A DNA stretch of 64,000 nt from Chaunax sp. Z400 (lineage: Eukaryota > Chordata > Actinopteri > Lophiiformes > Chaunacidae): assembly GCA_037577475.1 (NCBI GenBank), contig CM075203.1, forward strand, positions 2,574,001 to 2,638,000, given 5' to 3'. Below are positions 35,135 through 49,100 of the stretch, one piece after another; positions within the stretch are counted from its first letter, which is position 1, and each line of letters starts with the position of its first letter. Position numbers and translations under genes: made by a program. The notes below the pieces were generated by a model. The model did not search any database. It was given only the letters and a program-made list of their open reading frames with translations, and was not told where the DNA came from.

Positions 35135-35215
35135 TAAAAAGGTTCTGTGTTTGAATCCCAGGCAGGGCGAGGCCTCCCTGTATGAGGTTTGCATGTTGTC
35201 TCCTGTGTCAAAATT
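35135..35215 (+). repeat. tRNA-derived SINE-like fragment
   Basis: GGTTCTGTGTTTGAATCCCAGG resembles an RNA polymerase III B box, followed by GAGGTTTGCATGTTGTCTCC, a tail common in fish SINEs. There is no A box or cloverleaf, so it is not a tRNA gene. Confidence 0.45.
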
Positions 35216-35743
35216 CATACATCACCCTCAGCTGTACAATGTTTTTTTCTGGTAATTAGCTATAATATTAGCATTCTAGCTGGGTAATTTAAAAAAAGAA
35301 GTAAGTAAACCTGCTAAGCATGAGCATGTTAGCATTGTCAGATTTAGCTCAGCTGCTACAGTAACATGGTTGACTCTTAATTGTTTCTATATGTTCAGAA
35401 TAAATGACTTAGATCATGTAAATATTAACACCTTTTCCAAAGGTAGAAATGGGTCCAAATAGGAGGCATCATTAAAATCAGCTTTCATGCCACCTGTCAA
35501 ACTGATGAATGTATGTATAAAGTCGTCGGGGGGGGGGGCTGTCAGTGCGTCAGGGTTATGTTAGTAAATGTATGGCCAGGGGGGAACCAGAGCTGCAGAG
35601 ATTAAAGGTGAAAACACAGAAAAGTGGACTCTTGTTTATGCCTTTCACTCTCAGAGAAAGAGCTCAGAGCTCAGGATCGGGTTGGAAGTCTGTCGCTCCA
35701 GCTCCAGAGAGCTGGACAGATGAGAGAAATATAAAGTTATAAA

Positions 35744-35905
35744 CCTCCACCGAGGAGGTTTACAGGATGTTTTCACCGTGTCTGTTGTGTCGGTTTGTTG
35801 GTTAAGTGAAAGGATGGAACACGGCCCAGGACAGAAGTCATTTTGATGCGGATTGGGATAAAGGGAGGGATTTTCATTAGCAACGCGACACTGGGTGTTT
35901 TTCAA
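35744..35905 (+). repeat. Dispersed hairpin-ended repeat, copy 6
   Basis: Begins with the hairpin CCTCCACCGAGGAGG, then ATGTTTTCACCGTGTCTG and GTTTGTTGG. Confidence 0.55.
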
Positions 35906-37144
35906 CAGACGTGTGTCGGAGTGTTTGACAATCCTGCACATTAATAATAATACATAGAAAATACAGGTGCCTGCTTTCCACTCTTTAAGTGCTTTATTCA
36001 TCTTTTTTGCTGTACTGGAGTATATAAGGTGTCCTGCTGATGAGGGAAGCCTCTCCCATGGATAAGGTGTCCTATTGAGCCGTTGCCGGTCTGTTAATTT
36101 ACTCCAGGGGTGAAACTACGAGCACTTAAACATAACTGATCCACGTCCCATAGAGAGCCACCTGTCAGGTGCTGTGAGACCTGGGGATCAGACAACATAG
36201 TCCACTTGAAAACATAGAACCTGTTGCATTGTATTGATGATTTGCGGTCAGTCACGTCAAAAAGTACAGTCCCCGGGGTGGGGTGGGGTGTGGGGGACTT
36301 GTTATCCTCATTTGAACCCAAATCAGATTGCACATCTTTTCAGGCCTTCTCTTTGTACGCTGTGAAGCCCTCTGTGATGTTTAATGGGTTCATGGCCACA
36401 GGGCAAGGGTTACAGTTTGTCCTTTCCTGCAATTAGCGCTCACGGTTAGCTTAGCAGAACTAATGCACCTCATCTTTGAGGCTCAGGTTCCCTGTGTGCC
36501 TCTGAGCAAGATTTATCTGCCCCCCCCCCCCTTGTATCCATTTCAACCTGCTTCATTCAGCAGCGCTGGATGCTGCATTTCAAGGCAACTATTATCGGCC
36601 AATTAAGATTCTGCGTCAAAAAACAGAGATGGATGTTATTTAGGTGTAAGAATCCGAGCACAAGGGTCTGAGCTGTTACTCCTGCGGTCCTCATTTTCAC
36701 AACACAGATCAATACTTCCCTTCAGTTGCCGATCTATATTTGTTTCTGACATTTTTCTTACATTTCCGTGTCATGAAGGGGGGGGGGGGAATGCAGCCTC
36801 TGTTTTGTTCTTCTCTTTTTGTCTAGCTTGCCCCGTGACATTTAGGTCAAGACTTTGTGATCTCATGGCAGTTTTCAGCACACAGGAACATTTACACCGA
36901 AGCTATTGTGGTGGCAGCTGTGGGCCGTTGGGATCTCATGGGTCTTAAGTGACACCACGGCTAACATGAAGCAGCTCTGAGCTCTGAGATGTTTTTTTTG
37001 TTTTTTTGTTTTCTCTGTGTTGTGATATAGTTTACCAATAACCTCTTAATTTAATAAAATAAAAGTTCCTCTTAAATATTCAAACTGCTTTGCATAACAC
37101 ATTTAAAAAAAAAGAGATAGCATTTATTTAAGCAAAATAAATTA

Positions 37145-37310
37145 TTAAAGGTATACAGTTCACCCAAAACAGATTGTCTAGAAGGATCCTGCAAGGCTGT
37201 TTTGTTGTGAAGCTCCGGAAATGTTTCGTGGACTAAGAAATGTATTCATCAGCATGGAGGTGAGTAGATGAGGACTGAATTGGGATTTGTGGGTGAACTG
37301 TTCCTTATAA
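37145..37310. mobile_element. Short MITE with TTAAAGG...CCTTATAA ends
   Basis: The left end TTAAAGGTATACAGTTCACCC and the right end GGGTGAACTGTTCCTTATAA are inverted copies of each other. The 165-base element shares GGAAATGTTTCGTGGACTAAG with the longer element at 42500. No coding capacity. Confidence 0.65.
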
Positions 37311-37769
37311 AAATAAAAATAAATGTTATAAAGTGATTTACAAAGAAGAAAAGATGTCTGAAATAGACATTTAGAGGTGAAACGACACTATGATGATGCA
37401 CTGATATCCACTCCTAAAACTAGAGGTCAATGAGAAAACTGAAAGGAAAATATTACTATTAGTTAATGCTTATGTGGGAATATAATGTTTTGCCTGTGTC
37501 TAAACACCAACCTGTGGCTAAACAGGGAAAAAAATCAATGTTATTGAATATATAATACATTTGTCATTTCCTAAGTGCATTCTGTCTGAGTGATCAGTGC
37601 ATTTACACAGTCAGATCAATAACACCAAAAAAAAAAAAGACGCATTCTCATAAACAGCTTTTGATTATTGGACATAATTAACTTTTCTGAATCCAGTGAA
37701 GTGAAACTGTGCGTTTTCCCATCGACTCGAATGCAGACTAAGCAAAACTAATGTGAATACAGCAATCAA

Positions 37770-38110
37770 TGCATTCATCTGGTGATGTTTCTGCCTGTAG
37801 AGCAGCATTGCATTGAGAAGTCTGGCTCCAACTCATCATTGTCCACGCATTATATTATTATTGATGGCTCTTGCCTCGGGCTGGCCCATTTGTTTTTTCA
37901 GATTTGTGACAGGATGCTGGATGGAGGTTGATTCTGCATGCCGAGCCAGCAGCAGCAGCAGCAGCGCCGCTCACAGCTCTCTCTTATTTCTCTATTGATC
38001 ATCATACCTCCCAACAATCTGGCGCCTGACACATTTGACAACATTATGTGGAACAGGTCAGAGAGGACAGCACTAATGAAACTCAGTGATGGATGCCGTT
38101 ATCCGCAGCA
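37770..38110. promoter_or_regulatory. Candidate conserved regulatory element E
   Basis: Low-repeat stretch with CAGCAATCAATGCATTCATC, ATTTCTCTATTGATCATC and ATCCTGCCGATACTTGTC. The CAGCAG run at 37950 is short. Inference from composition only. Confidence 0.28.
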
Positions 38111-41100
38111 TTAATCCTGCCGATACTTGTCAGAGGCGACACGTTTTCCCGAGCTGTCAGCCTGCAGAGGAAGCGAGAGCTGAGGATTCTTTGGAGGTGG
38201 TCAGAGGGGCGTCTATACGGGAAAAATAAACCACCACAAGGTGCTGCCGCCCAAAAAGCATCAGCAGTTCAAAAATATTTGTTGCAGGGCCGCCCCTAGA
38301 CAAATTAGTGCCCTAAGTGGAATTTGGTTATGGTGCCCCCCCTCCACTCCCTATACATATACTCAAGGACAAAAAAGTAGAAGTAGGATTAAACTTAACA
38401 AACTTCATTACAAAATGTTTATTTAAATTTGTAGAACACAAAAAGGTAGAATTTGTCTAACATAAACAAATGAATAAATAAACAAAACAAATAAATCTGA
38501 AATAAATAACGAGTTTTTGTATTGTCTAGGTCACATGTGTTTATTGTTAGCAGGATTACTCAAAGAAATTAAGTAAGTAAAAAAAACTGATGGATAGAAA
38601 ACTGCCCAAGGAACAATCTATTACATTTTTAGTGGTGATCTGGATCCAAAATTCAACAAACAAATTTCTATTTCTGCTGTTGCAAATTAACTTCTATCTG
38701 CCCCACAGGAACCTTCAAACTAATCTCTATTGCCAAAAGCCAAACTGGTCTGCAGGGACCGACAGGCCTGTTTAACTTCACAGCACAGACGATTTACTCC
38801 TACAGTATGAGTTGGACTCACACATCTTCTCTACGTTAAAAATTAGATTACAGTCAGGGGTTCATTTAGTCAACAAAATAGATTTAAAGTCAGTGCCATG
38901 AGAAGTTAAATCACCCATGAATGTCATCATGGCGATCTATCCTAACAAGATAAAAGTGAGCGGGTGTTTTACATGTCTGGATTTTTCTTAGAAAGGAGGT
39001 TAGAAAATGACATGACAAAAAAAAGAAGAAAAAAAATCCCATTCTGTGAGCGAAGTCGTAAGAGAGGGAGGCCTGCAACACCAGGCGTGAAGTGAGCCGT
39101 CTGACTGCCAAACGCTCTGCTCTGTTCATCTCCACTCCATCCATCCCCGCCCGGCTAATGCATCCCTCTCAATAGCCGGGGACAAGGGGAGAAAAGAGGC
39201 ACAAAAAGCTCCACCGCGGCTGCAGCAGTAATTGGCAAAGGAAGCTTCTTTCATTCACTCCTGTATGTCTTTTGTTGTGCTGTGGTGCTTTTGAGAGTTG
39301 TTTCATAAATGTCTAATTTTGCCTCTTGTTACCCACTTATTGATTTTGTTTTTTTTTGCTGCATGTATTAACAAAACCTTTAATTATGTCTCGATGATAC
39401 TTTTGAGCACCTTTCTTAATTTCGAACATCTGCAAAGAGGTGGAAAAAGCATTTGTTCTCTGGTGAATCCTTCTGCTTTCACACTGTTCACTTACAGAAT
39501 AGAGGTTGTTGGCATGAGAGGGACAGCCTGTCTCCTTTCATTACCACATATTGTAGTCGTCGTATAAAAGCCTGCAAAATGTAGCTTCTAGTAATGTTTT
39601 CACCACAATTACTCTTTATTCTGTCGTAAAATGCATTAAGAGATTTTTTCGCTACATCACATCAGTACATTTCCTCTCTCATCAGCACCATTAACCTTTT
39701 GATACGTCAGCTTTATATGAATGTGCAGGGCAAACCCTGCAGACCACTCTCAGTAAGCTGTAATTCACTTACTGTGTGTATTTGTCATACATCTTGTATT
39801 TATTTAAGCACTTATATGTTCACGGCAGTTTAAACAGCTGTAACCTCACTAGAATGATGTTTTATGCCAGTGGTTCTCAAACTGTTTTGCCTGTGTCTCC
39901 AGAACTTCAGTCATAATCTACTCGAGTGAAGTTTCAGAGATGACCTTCACAGCGAAACAGGCTTGTAGCATGAGGAAGATGAGGACCCTGGTGCAGGATT
40001 TCCTTCTAAATGGCTGCATTTGAGACAGTTGCTCTACATTTCCATGTGCTGTACAAAGGAAAGGTCGAACCAGTCATCTGACCTGACAAACCCTGAGGAC
40101 TGTGTCAAATGGCAAGAGGTCAGAGCTGGACCAAACGGCTTTTACTGCAGGGTCAAGACTTCTAGTTCTTCCCCTCCTGGATGGATCGGCTCACCGAGGC
40201 GTTCTTCACGTCAGAACAGGCAACTTACATACAGATGGTCAGATGTATCTAAGCTGCATGAGGTCCAAAGGAAAACAACGACATATTTACAGCAGATTCT
40301 GTCGTATAGATTGGATATAATTCGATATCCGGGAGGATTTCCCTTTTAACAGAAAGCTCATTGATTCAGTTTCCAGAGGAATTGCAGCCGGGATCAGTTT
40401 ACCTTGTTACCTTGTCGCACTATGTTCTGGTCTGATCTCCATGTCCATTTCCGCTCAGCTTCCCCTCCTCCTCGCCATCCCTCAGCCCAACAGAGCACGC
40501 TTTGTCCCCGTGGCCAGTCATCCATTTCTAATATCCAGTCTTTTGCTGCACTGGAGACATGCTGCATGCTTTCAAAGGGCAGTGTGAGCAGTTGATGGAT
40601 GCCCCCCCCCCCAATCTCCCAAATGAAGCTTTTGAGGAAACCACATGACCCACTGGTGAAAAAACGACTCTGAATATTATAGATCGTTAGCACAGTTCAG
40701 ATCTGGAGACTCGAATTCAGTGAGAGAAACTTTTTTATTATGAGACCAGATAGTACAAATACATGTAAACATTAAAAAAAAAAAAAACGCACATAGCAAT
40801 GAATAAACAACCATGCTTGAATCAGTCAACTCAAGAGTATGTTCAACAATCATGCTTCTAAAGTTGGCTTGATGCTCAAAGTGCTTAAAGTAAAAAAAAA
40901 AAACAACAACTATTAAGGTATAATAAAAGCACAGTAAAAACCTGCATGCAACCACCTCTTACCAGAGTTACAGATGGTAATTTCCCTCTAATCCCAGATC
41001 ATCTGATATTGTTAATATTGTTAGTCAATTGTGGAGAAAACAGTCCCTGTGGACACAAAGGGGGAAAAAAGTAAATTCACCAAAACACTAATAGAGCCAC

Positions 41101-42059
41101 AATTAAAAAAGAAAAAGTTGTGATGGTGTGAAAACAAATAGAAACAGGACACAATCATCTGCATATTAACTTCACGTGATCCTTGGATGGTGATATTTCC
41201 CAGAGTTGGGAGGACGTTCTTCCGACTTTGGTGTTTCTTTAATGCTCAACGACGTTGAAGCTTTATATTACAAAGTTCCAGACGTGTTGCTGCAACAGTG
41301 CATTCCATAAACCCACTTCAATATAACTTAACCTGACTTCTTATCAGGGCTAATGCTAATAAATAACTTTCCTAATTAAGTACGGCCATTCAGTTACAAC
41401 CTAAACCTTCATCACAAATTACATGTCTGCAAAAATTGATATTCAATCCAAACATTTACTGTCACCACCATGTTTTTACGATGTCAATGCCGGCAAGTTG
41501 AGCAACATCATTTTTGCAGAGTTTCCAACTTGAGGTGACGTTCAACGTGAATTTATCAGTCAGGAACAAATTTTCTTCTTAATTACTCCCATGACAAATG
41601 CAACTATAATATCATTTATATGATCACGTGTTTGTTTGTGAACGTTTCACAACTTTCCCAGTCTTTTATTGCCCCGTCCCAACTTGTTTGATGCTGGCGT
41701 CAAACTCAGATTAAGCATATATATATAATTGCAAAAATCATTGAGGTAAAAATACTGAGTAAATTGTCTCTATTGTTGGAGCCTGAAAACAAATACAAAA
41801 AGGTGTTGCTACAGATGCAAACACCACAGTGCTGTTTTGCACTGATGATCAGACCCTCAGGTAAAACGGACATTTGAAAAAAGTGAGTACAGTGTAATGA
41901 TGTTTCAGGTAGAGAGATGCCTTCCAAAGAGACACAGAGAGCTTCTTCTATTGCATTAGCTGAAGGCACTGATATCTTGATGGAAATAACTTCATTTTGG
42001 CTGCTGCCAGGCACAGTAAATACAATTGCTAGCTGTTAGCGCAGCTGTGTAAGCCTCGT

Positions 42060-42450
42060 AACTGATGGAAAGGGACTCAGACGCAGTTATGAATGGTGCT
42101 GGTGGCTGCGCCTGTGCGCTCTACAATATGTTATCATCTCCTCCAATGCGGTGGAGCATATTAATAAAGCACCTTACAGTCACACCACCCAAACAGGCCG
42201 TAAATCACCACCCATTAAACCCAACGTGCTCGGCCCCCATCGTGCTGGGAGGCCACAGCCACAAGCCGTCACAATTAAACACTTCAGTGGTGAACTGATG
42301 TGACACAATCAGCTAGCGTAATGATTAATTAATGGATCGTGTAAAGTGTGGGCCAGCCCTAGAAATCCAAAACAAGAGAAAATGAATCAGGCTTAATTGT
42401 CTGAAGCTGTCTTCATTAGCATAACACTGGTAACAGGTTTGCCACTGAGG
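42060..42450. promoter_or_regulatory. Candidate conserved regulatory element F
   Basis: Dense in ATTA cores: GAGCATATTAATAAAGCACC, CACAATTAAACACTTC, CGTAATGATTAATTAATGG, GGCTTAATTGTCTG. It lies downstream of the NERD gene stop. Inference. Confidence 0.35.
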
Positions 42451-42499
42451 ACTGGAGAATCAGGGACAGACGGGTCTGTCTTTACAAAAAGATGCTCTC

Positions 42500-42939
42500 T
42501 TAAAGGAACAGTACCCAGAAAAATTCAAATGCAATGTCATTACCATAAAGATGGAAAGTGGGGGTGAAGTTTCTTCGTCCACAAAGCATTTTCTTGTTTG
42601 TTTGTTTTTTTTGCAGAGATGCAAATTCTTGAGCTTTCCTTGCAGCGCTTGTGTTTGAGCTCCTGCATGCTAACGCTTTAAGCATAGAGGCTACAGTGAA
42701 GATTTCAGCTTAAAAACGGTGTAAAGAGCGTTTTTTCAAATCCCTTTGGGACCTTGGTGCGTCTGAAGTAGTATGTCATCATTTTAGGTTTGTTTTCAGG
42801 TGTTTTGTTGCGTTTTCAAACAAGTCCCCACATTGTTTGGTTGCTAAGATGCTGTGAAGCTCCTGAAATGTTTCATGGACTAAGAAACTTCACCCGACTT
42901 TAAACTGAATTTTCATTAATGGGTGAAATATTCCTTTAA
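42500..42939. mobile_element. Longer MITE with TTAAAGGAACAGT ends
   Basis: Ends TTAAAGGAACAGTACCC and GGGTGAAATATTCCTTTAA are inverted. It contains TAGAGGCTACAGTGAAGATT (also at 21447) and GAAATGTTTCATGGACTAAG (also at 37218). 440 bases, non-coding. Confidence 0.65.
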
Positions 42940-43134
42940 AGACATTCAGAACTTCTATTGGTACAATATAACAAAATAAAAACACTTCATTGCAAAAAGG
43001 CACTTAGTAAAAAAAAAGGAGATTTAAATTCAAAGTTGTTTTTTTTATCTGTATACTTATAATTAAGAATTCTTCCTCCACCCACGGCGCCGTGTTGTGA
43101 CAGCTCTCCTCTCCACTGACTGCTACACACAGGG

Positions 43135-46100
43135 TCACATGCTGAGCGTGATGCTGTGGATGGCGTCTGCTGGGATTTTGGCGTCTGTTTCCTCTCCGCT
43201 GATCCTGAAGATCACGCAGGTGTTGGAGGGGATGGTGGCTGTGGCGTTCAGGGACTTACCCAGCCAGCCCTGAGAGCCACGCTTGTACATTTTAACTGTT
43301 ACCTGCAGAGCGGGACGGAGAGGAGGAAACAGATGACGAAGGTTAGAAAGGTAGAGGGATGTTGCTGGGGTCGTGACCCTGACTGAGACCCTCCTGACCT
43401 CTGGATGGAGGTAAACAGACATGAGTTTCACTTTTGACCCCTACATGTACAAGCTGTTGTTTAGTCTGTGGGTTTGTGGACTAAGGAACCAGTAGGAATC
43501 TTTTGATTCTGGCTTGTTGGGAGTTTTAAGGGAAACAATTTTCAACCAATTTTGTATCATTAAACCTCTGGGTTCTGACATCAGGCCACCATGAATCCTA
43601 ACCATTAAACCCAGCCTTTATAAACCACATTAAATAAAGTTTAACAGGCTAATGTTTGGTATCTTTTTACAGAACAACATCACCTCCTCTATGAAACTAC
43701 TCAAACAATTAGGAAAACAGTTGCTGCTTCTTTTTTATCTTTATTGACTAACAGATTAGTTTTTCAGCTCTGCTTATTTGGGATTCCAGTCTGCAGGGCA
43801 AATGTCCTGCATGATAAAACAAATCTGTTCTCCTTTTCTTTACTGTAAGGTAATACTTAGGAATTAATTTGACATCCATTAAAAAAAATGTAAAAAAAAA
43901 TAAAAATCTGTCATTTTATTATTTAAACCCAGCAGAAATATTTCCCACCTCTTCAGGAGCAGTGATCAACACGGGAGCCTGAAATAAATATTAAATCAAC
44001 CTTGTTTTCACTGCGAGCGTTTTTAATTCCCCCTCTGCATCTTGAATGGAGTCACACCGCTCTTGATTTTATGTATAGGTTGTAGGGCATCATACGCTTT
44101 AACACTACATCAAAACTGCCTGTTATGTTTGAGTCTGACAATGGACGCCTTAACTAGATTTAGACATGCAGGTAATTGAACCACATCCATTTCAAACAGA
44201 ATGCCTCGCAGCATCTCTTGTTTGGCTGCATTTACAGGGATAACAGAATATTACGGTGCCTTTTCACAGTTCCATTTTCTTTCACTTCAGCATTAGGCAA
44301 TTTTTCAATTATTATTTTTTTTTCCATGCTCTTTCATCCCCAGCTCTCCATAATGCCTGGGCCTTTTAGTTAATGGCAGCGACAGTCAGAGCCCAGTATA
44401 TCGCCCTTGTCCATTTTGCAGGTCATTGTGGGAGCCCAATAGGCCTTTTATTACGCCGACATCAAAAGGCAGATAAGCATTAGAGGTGGGGAAAATACCC
44501 TGCACTAGATATGTTCCCTCTTTCCTTTGTCTGCTATTGAAAGTGATCATTTTAATAGTGAAGAGGTTGGCGAGCTCCGGGGCTGATGGGAAGAGCGACA
44601 CCCCTGACAGCCTAGGAATACGTGCGAGTCGATAACACACCGCGAGCGCACAGCACACCCTCAACACCTGCACACTCTTACTGCTAACCTAATTATCTGC
44701 AACAAAAGACCGCTGCGATTTCAGACACACATCCCTCCACCATTTACTTACCTATTACTGTGCATTAAAATGGGAGAGAGAGAAAAAAAACAAACAGAAC
44801 AATCGCGTCTTATATTGCAGCCCTGGCCGAATGCCATATGGCTTGTGTGACAATAGCATCAGACACTTCAGAGCGAAGTGAGGGTCTTATTAATTGGGGA
44901 TCGCATGGAGAAGTAGCTTCATGGCAGCTGGTGGCAGAGAAGCACACAAACCAACACAAAGACATCACAGAGGAATTATTCTAACAAATCATGGCCATTT
45001 GTAATAGTTGGTCATCAGCAATTAACTAATTTAATGGAACTACTGTTGAGTGCTTCCATCTTTGTTTGAGCAGCAGAGGCACAGACACCATGCTGGTTCT
45101 GCATCATAATCAAAGTCAGCATGTAGCATGTAGCATGAGGGGCTAGAATGATTCATGAATGTACAGCCCACATCAACCCTAGTTTAATTTCCAGAAATAT
45201 ACACATAGATGCAGATCTGCAAAAACATGCACAGTAATAGAGAATCATGCTGATTGGCTGATGGCAGGTCATCGTTTCCTTTGAGAACACCCAAATCCTG
45301 CTGGAGCACATTAAGGTCTGTGCAAGGATATAAATGTATTTGATTTCTGTAACATTTCCCCAAAAGGCACAAAGCAATCAAACTGTAAGATTACTGTAAG
45401 TTGATATGAGAATAGTGAAAAAGGAATTTAGCTTCTTAAGGCTAAAGATAAGATGACTCAGCCTGGCTGTGGACTCAGGTAGAGGTCAGCCGATATGAAC
45501 GACAGAATAACAGTTTAGAACAGGAAAAAGACGATTAATTCAATTCAATTTATTTGTGCAGCGCCGAATCACAACAAAAGTTATATCAAGGCACTTTCCA
45601 AAAACAGCAGGTCTAGACCGACTCTTTTATTCTAGAGAGACCCAACAATCCACCATGAGCAAGCATCAGGAGTTGTGCATACCGGGGTATTTTTATACTG
45701 ATAAGCCCGTTATAATTGTTAATAATATTGGCAAAATGTTTACAAAGACCAGAATCGACTACGCTGCCACCTTCGGCACAAACTCAGAGAGGACTTCTGT
45801 GTGGTCCAGACAACCTGCCAGCCAGGTGTGGTTCTGATCCCTTACTGCAGGTTACCCTTCGTCTGAGACGCTGCATCTACATTACAGCAGAGGAACAACG
45901 TGTAAAAGGAGCTGCTGACATTAAAGCAGAAATCAAAGTGCAAATCTGCATCCTTAGATAAAAAGCACATGTGTCACAGCTGCACAACAAGCCAAGACGA
46001 AAACAGATCGATAGCTGCTGAAATAACATCTGACTTTTAACGCGTCGGCAAGTGTGCGAGAATCATTACGTCGTCAGGCAGAGACAGGCCTGAGTGTGTG

Positions 46101-49100
46101 TGTGTGTGTTTGGAAGCCTTGGCGGGCGAGGACAGCACCCTTGGGGCTAAGGTTGGGTGTCACACAAAAGGCTGAGAGCTCACCTAACTGTGTCTGCCCC
46201 TGATCTGCCTCTCACTTTCTGTGTCGTGTGAATGACATCACTCCTCGCATTTCAACAACAACACCGACTCGGTCTTCTTATTTACCGTCTGCAAAAATGT
46301 AAAAAAACCCAAAAAAAACCCACCTCCTGCCTCTGGTTCAGCGTTCACCTTTTACCCTCTTAAACTCAGGATGACGGCTCATCCTCCAATACAAAGCATC
46401 TCCTCGCTAACAGCCGCTGGCGATCTCGATCTTGGGAGGTTCACGGCACCGACTTTGCATCACGACTACACTGTAGGTCATCACGTTTTTTTTTTGTTTT
46501 TTTTTAAATGTAGAAAAGTGATTCCTTCCAACAAATGTGAATCATTTTGAGGACTTGTGTGCCTGGGTAGGACGGGACGTGTCACCACCTGCATGTACAG
46601 CCCATTCACAAAGTTCAGATTCCTGCCCGATAAAGTCAGAGACTCCCAGCGGGTATCAGTCAGCGCAGGCCGTCACCCGGAGCCACGGGTGCAGAGTTTC
46701 AGGTGAACTCTGAGTGAGCGTAACGCCACACCGGCCTCAGACGGCGGATCTCTTTGTTCCGCGCCGTGTCTCACCCGACACAGATGGGGAGGAACACTGA
46801 GTTTAACACACCTCTAGGCGCAAAACGCATCTTTGTCGATGAGTCAAATGTGACAGAATCGGACCAAAAAGTGGTCAGCTGGCGTTTCGGCAGGATTAGG
46901 TTAAGCCCTGTGGTTTTGGCTCCCTGAGTGGATAAATAAAGAAAATCACTGGATTATCAGCGAGATTCTTGAAGACAGATCATTTGCTTTTCGCTTCAGA
47001 TTCAATACGATCAGTTTTAATGTGTATATTCATTAACCATAGACAGAACAAACCTCCACCAGGGCAGCTCAGTTCCCCCATTGTGTCGTTACACCTAAAG
47101 GCAACAGTCCCATGATAGTTTAACCCATAATATGTTAGTTATTCCTACGACTAGATGAGGAATAACTAATGCCAAACTTTTACACCAAACTGAATCAGCA
47201 CAGTTTCATCTACAATCTGATCTTAATTCTAGTCTGTGTCATTATTATTTCTTATCTCACAGCAGCAAATCTTCTGTGAGCCCTATAAATGTAAATATTC
47301 TGGACTGTAAGACTCTTCCTGCAAAAAGAATCCTTGATGATGATCTGGATCACCACCAGAATCTAATGGATCCTTCCTTGGACTGTAATCCACCAAATCC
47401 TTTCCTAACGTTTGGAGTAATCCTGCTAAGAGACAGTCAGTATGTCTTTGGTGGAGGTAATAATAGTGAATAAAATTTCCAATAATTAAAACAATTTGTT
47501 ACAGTTTGGTTTTAGTAGGGTTATTTCATATCTACTGTGACCTTCTTTGAGAGACAGGACCGCAGAACAGATCAGGTACGGTACAGGCTGGGCTCTGACG
47601 ACCATTATTATATCGGCCTTTAAAGCTCCGCCATTGGTCGACATCTAGTTTGGACCAAACAAGAGTTTAAACAAACATATTAAATTCACGAAGATACAGA
47701 CAGAAGGAAAGGAACACATCTGTCTGGAATCACTCATTACTGTAATTGATTATAAAAATTGTTGTTAAATATAATCAATCCCCTGAATGGTAATAATTGT
47801 AGTAATAATTGATCTGTGCTCCAGATGTGGGCGTTCCATTAAGATGCCTAAACTCTTAACATGTCAATAAAATACTTGTCTAAAGTCTTGAACAGGAAGA
47901 CGATCCGGTTCTGATCTGTGCTTCCAACCAAACCTGCCTCGGCTAACAGGAAGCCATTAAACTCTTCGCTGTAACCATTTACTCCCATTCACCCGCCTCT
48001 GACTTTATTTCCATCCGCATAAGTGCATTTTCTGCGAGAGGTTCAAATACGAATCTCCCCCCCCCCCCCACAATCCCCCCCTTTTTTTTTCTTTCTCCTC
48101 AATGGTTCTGGTTGTCTGGCCGACTTGAGAGGCCACAATCTATGGCTGATTTAATTTGCTCTTTACAAACATCTCTAACAGCATTACCCCCCAGAGCATA
48201 CACTGACCGCCCCCATCTGACTCCATTAACTCCCAAATCAGGTTTAAAGACCATATTGATGCCGTCCGTTATTAAGGGTGATTATCAAAACAACAGACAA
48301 TGGGCCAAAAGTGTCTGTTAACTAGTTTATCCGTAATTTCACCTAACTGTAACAGATGGCAGGGCTGTCAATTACAGACTGGCTCTGCAGAAACACACTG
48401 TCTGGATATGCAGCATATTAGCCTTCACATTAAAAGAACGATAGTCTGTCTCACAGGTGGCCGAAGGAAATGAACTGAGAGCACACAACATACACTCTGA
48501 TATTAAATGTCAAACACGGACATGCATCAATTTGAGAATATTGTGAGAAATGACTGAGTTTTTCTTTGTATTGTTTTTTTGCTGTATAATAAAATTTTAA
48601 AAAGTCACGGATAAAAAAAAAAAAATTCCACTTCACCACCTTTATTCTCCTCAATTAATGAGAATGGCTTTTGAAAGTGTAATTAAGTATCCCTCCTCCA
48701 CTCTGCCTCTTTATTATTCATGAATCTCTATTGATCATATCTGACTACCTATAACACGAGGATCACTGTAATATCCTGGATCCAAAAAAACAAAAAAAAA
48801 ACAAATAGCAGAGATAAAATAATCTTCAGGAGGTCAAAGAAAACGTTTCTGTTCCTACTGAATCCAGAATTTGATGCCAGATTGGATGATGTCAGAGAAT
48901 CATTAACGATTCGTCTGGGCAATAATTCAATATAGTCATTTATTGGGTTTCAGTGGAGCCACATTGCTACGATATGCTCGTATCATTATGGTTAGAATTC
49001 ATTTTCATTATAGATCAAGCTGTGCATTCTTTTCCTGATTAATCAATTAACAATTTTGAGTATAAAAACGTCAGAAAATGGCAAAAAGATGTCAATCACA

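Larger units (their letters stand above)
32100..43134. other. Gene-free tract between bub3 and the NERD-domain gene
   Basis: Eleven kilobases with no convincing exon on either strand. It holds dispersed repeats (34048, 34868, 35135, 35744, 37145, 42500), microsatellites, five G or C runs of 11-12 bases, and several low-repeat patches listed separately as candidate enhancers. A distal poly(A) signal for the minus-strand NERD gene could lie here (TTTATT at about 40735), but this is unsupported. Confidence 0.6.

Noticed and set aside
35135..35215. tRNA gene
   Set aside because: Has a B-box-like block but no A box and no cloverleaf. A SINE fragment fits better.
41706..42014. 102-codon minus-strand open frame
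   Set aside because: No splice sites, domain or neighbour support; AT-rich with a hydrophobic end by chance.
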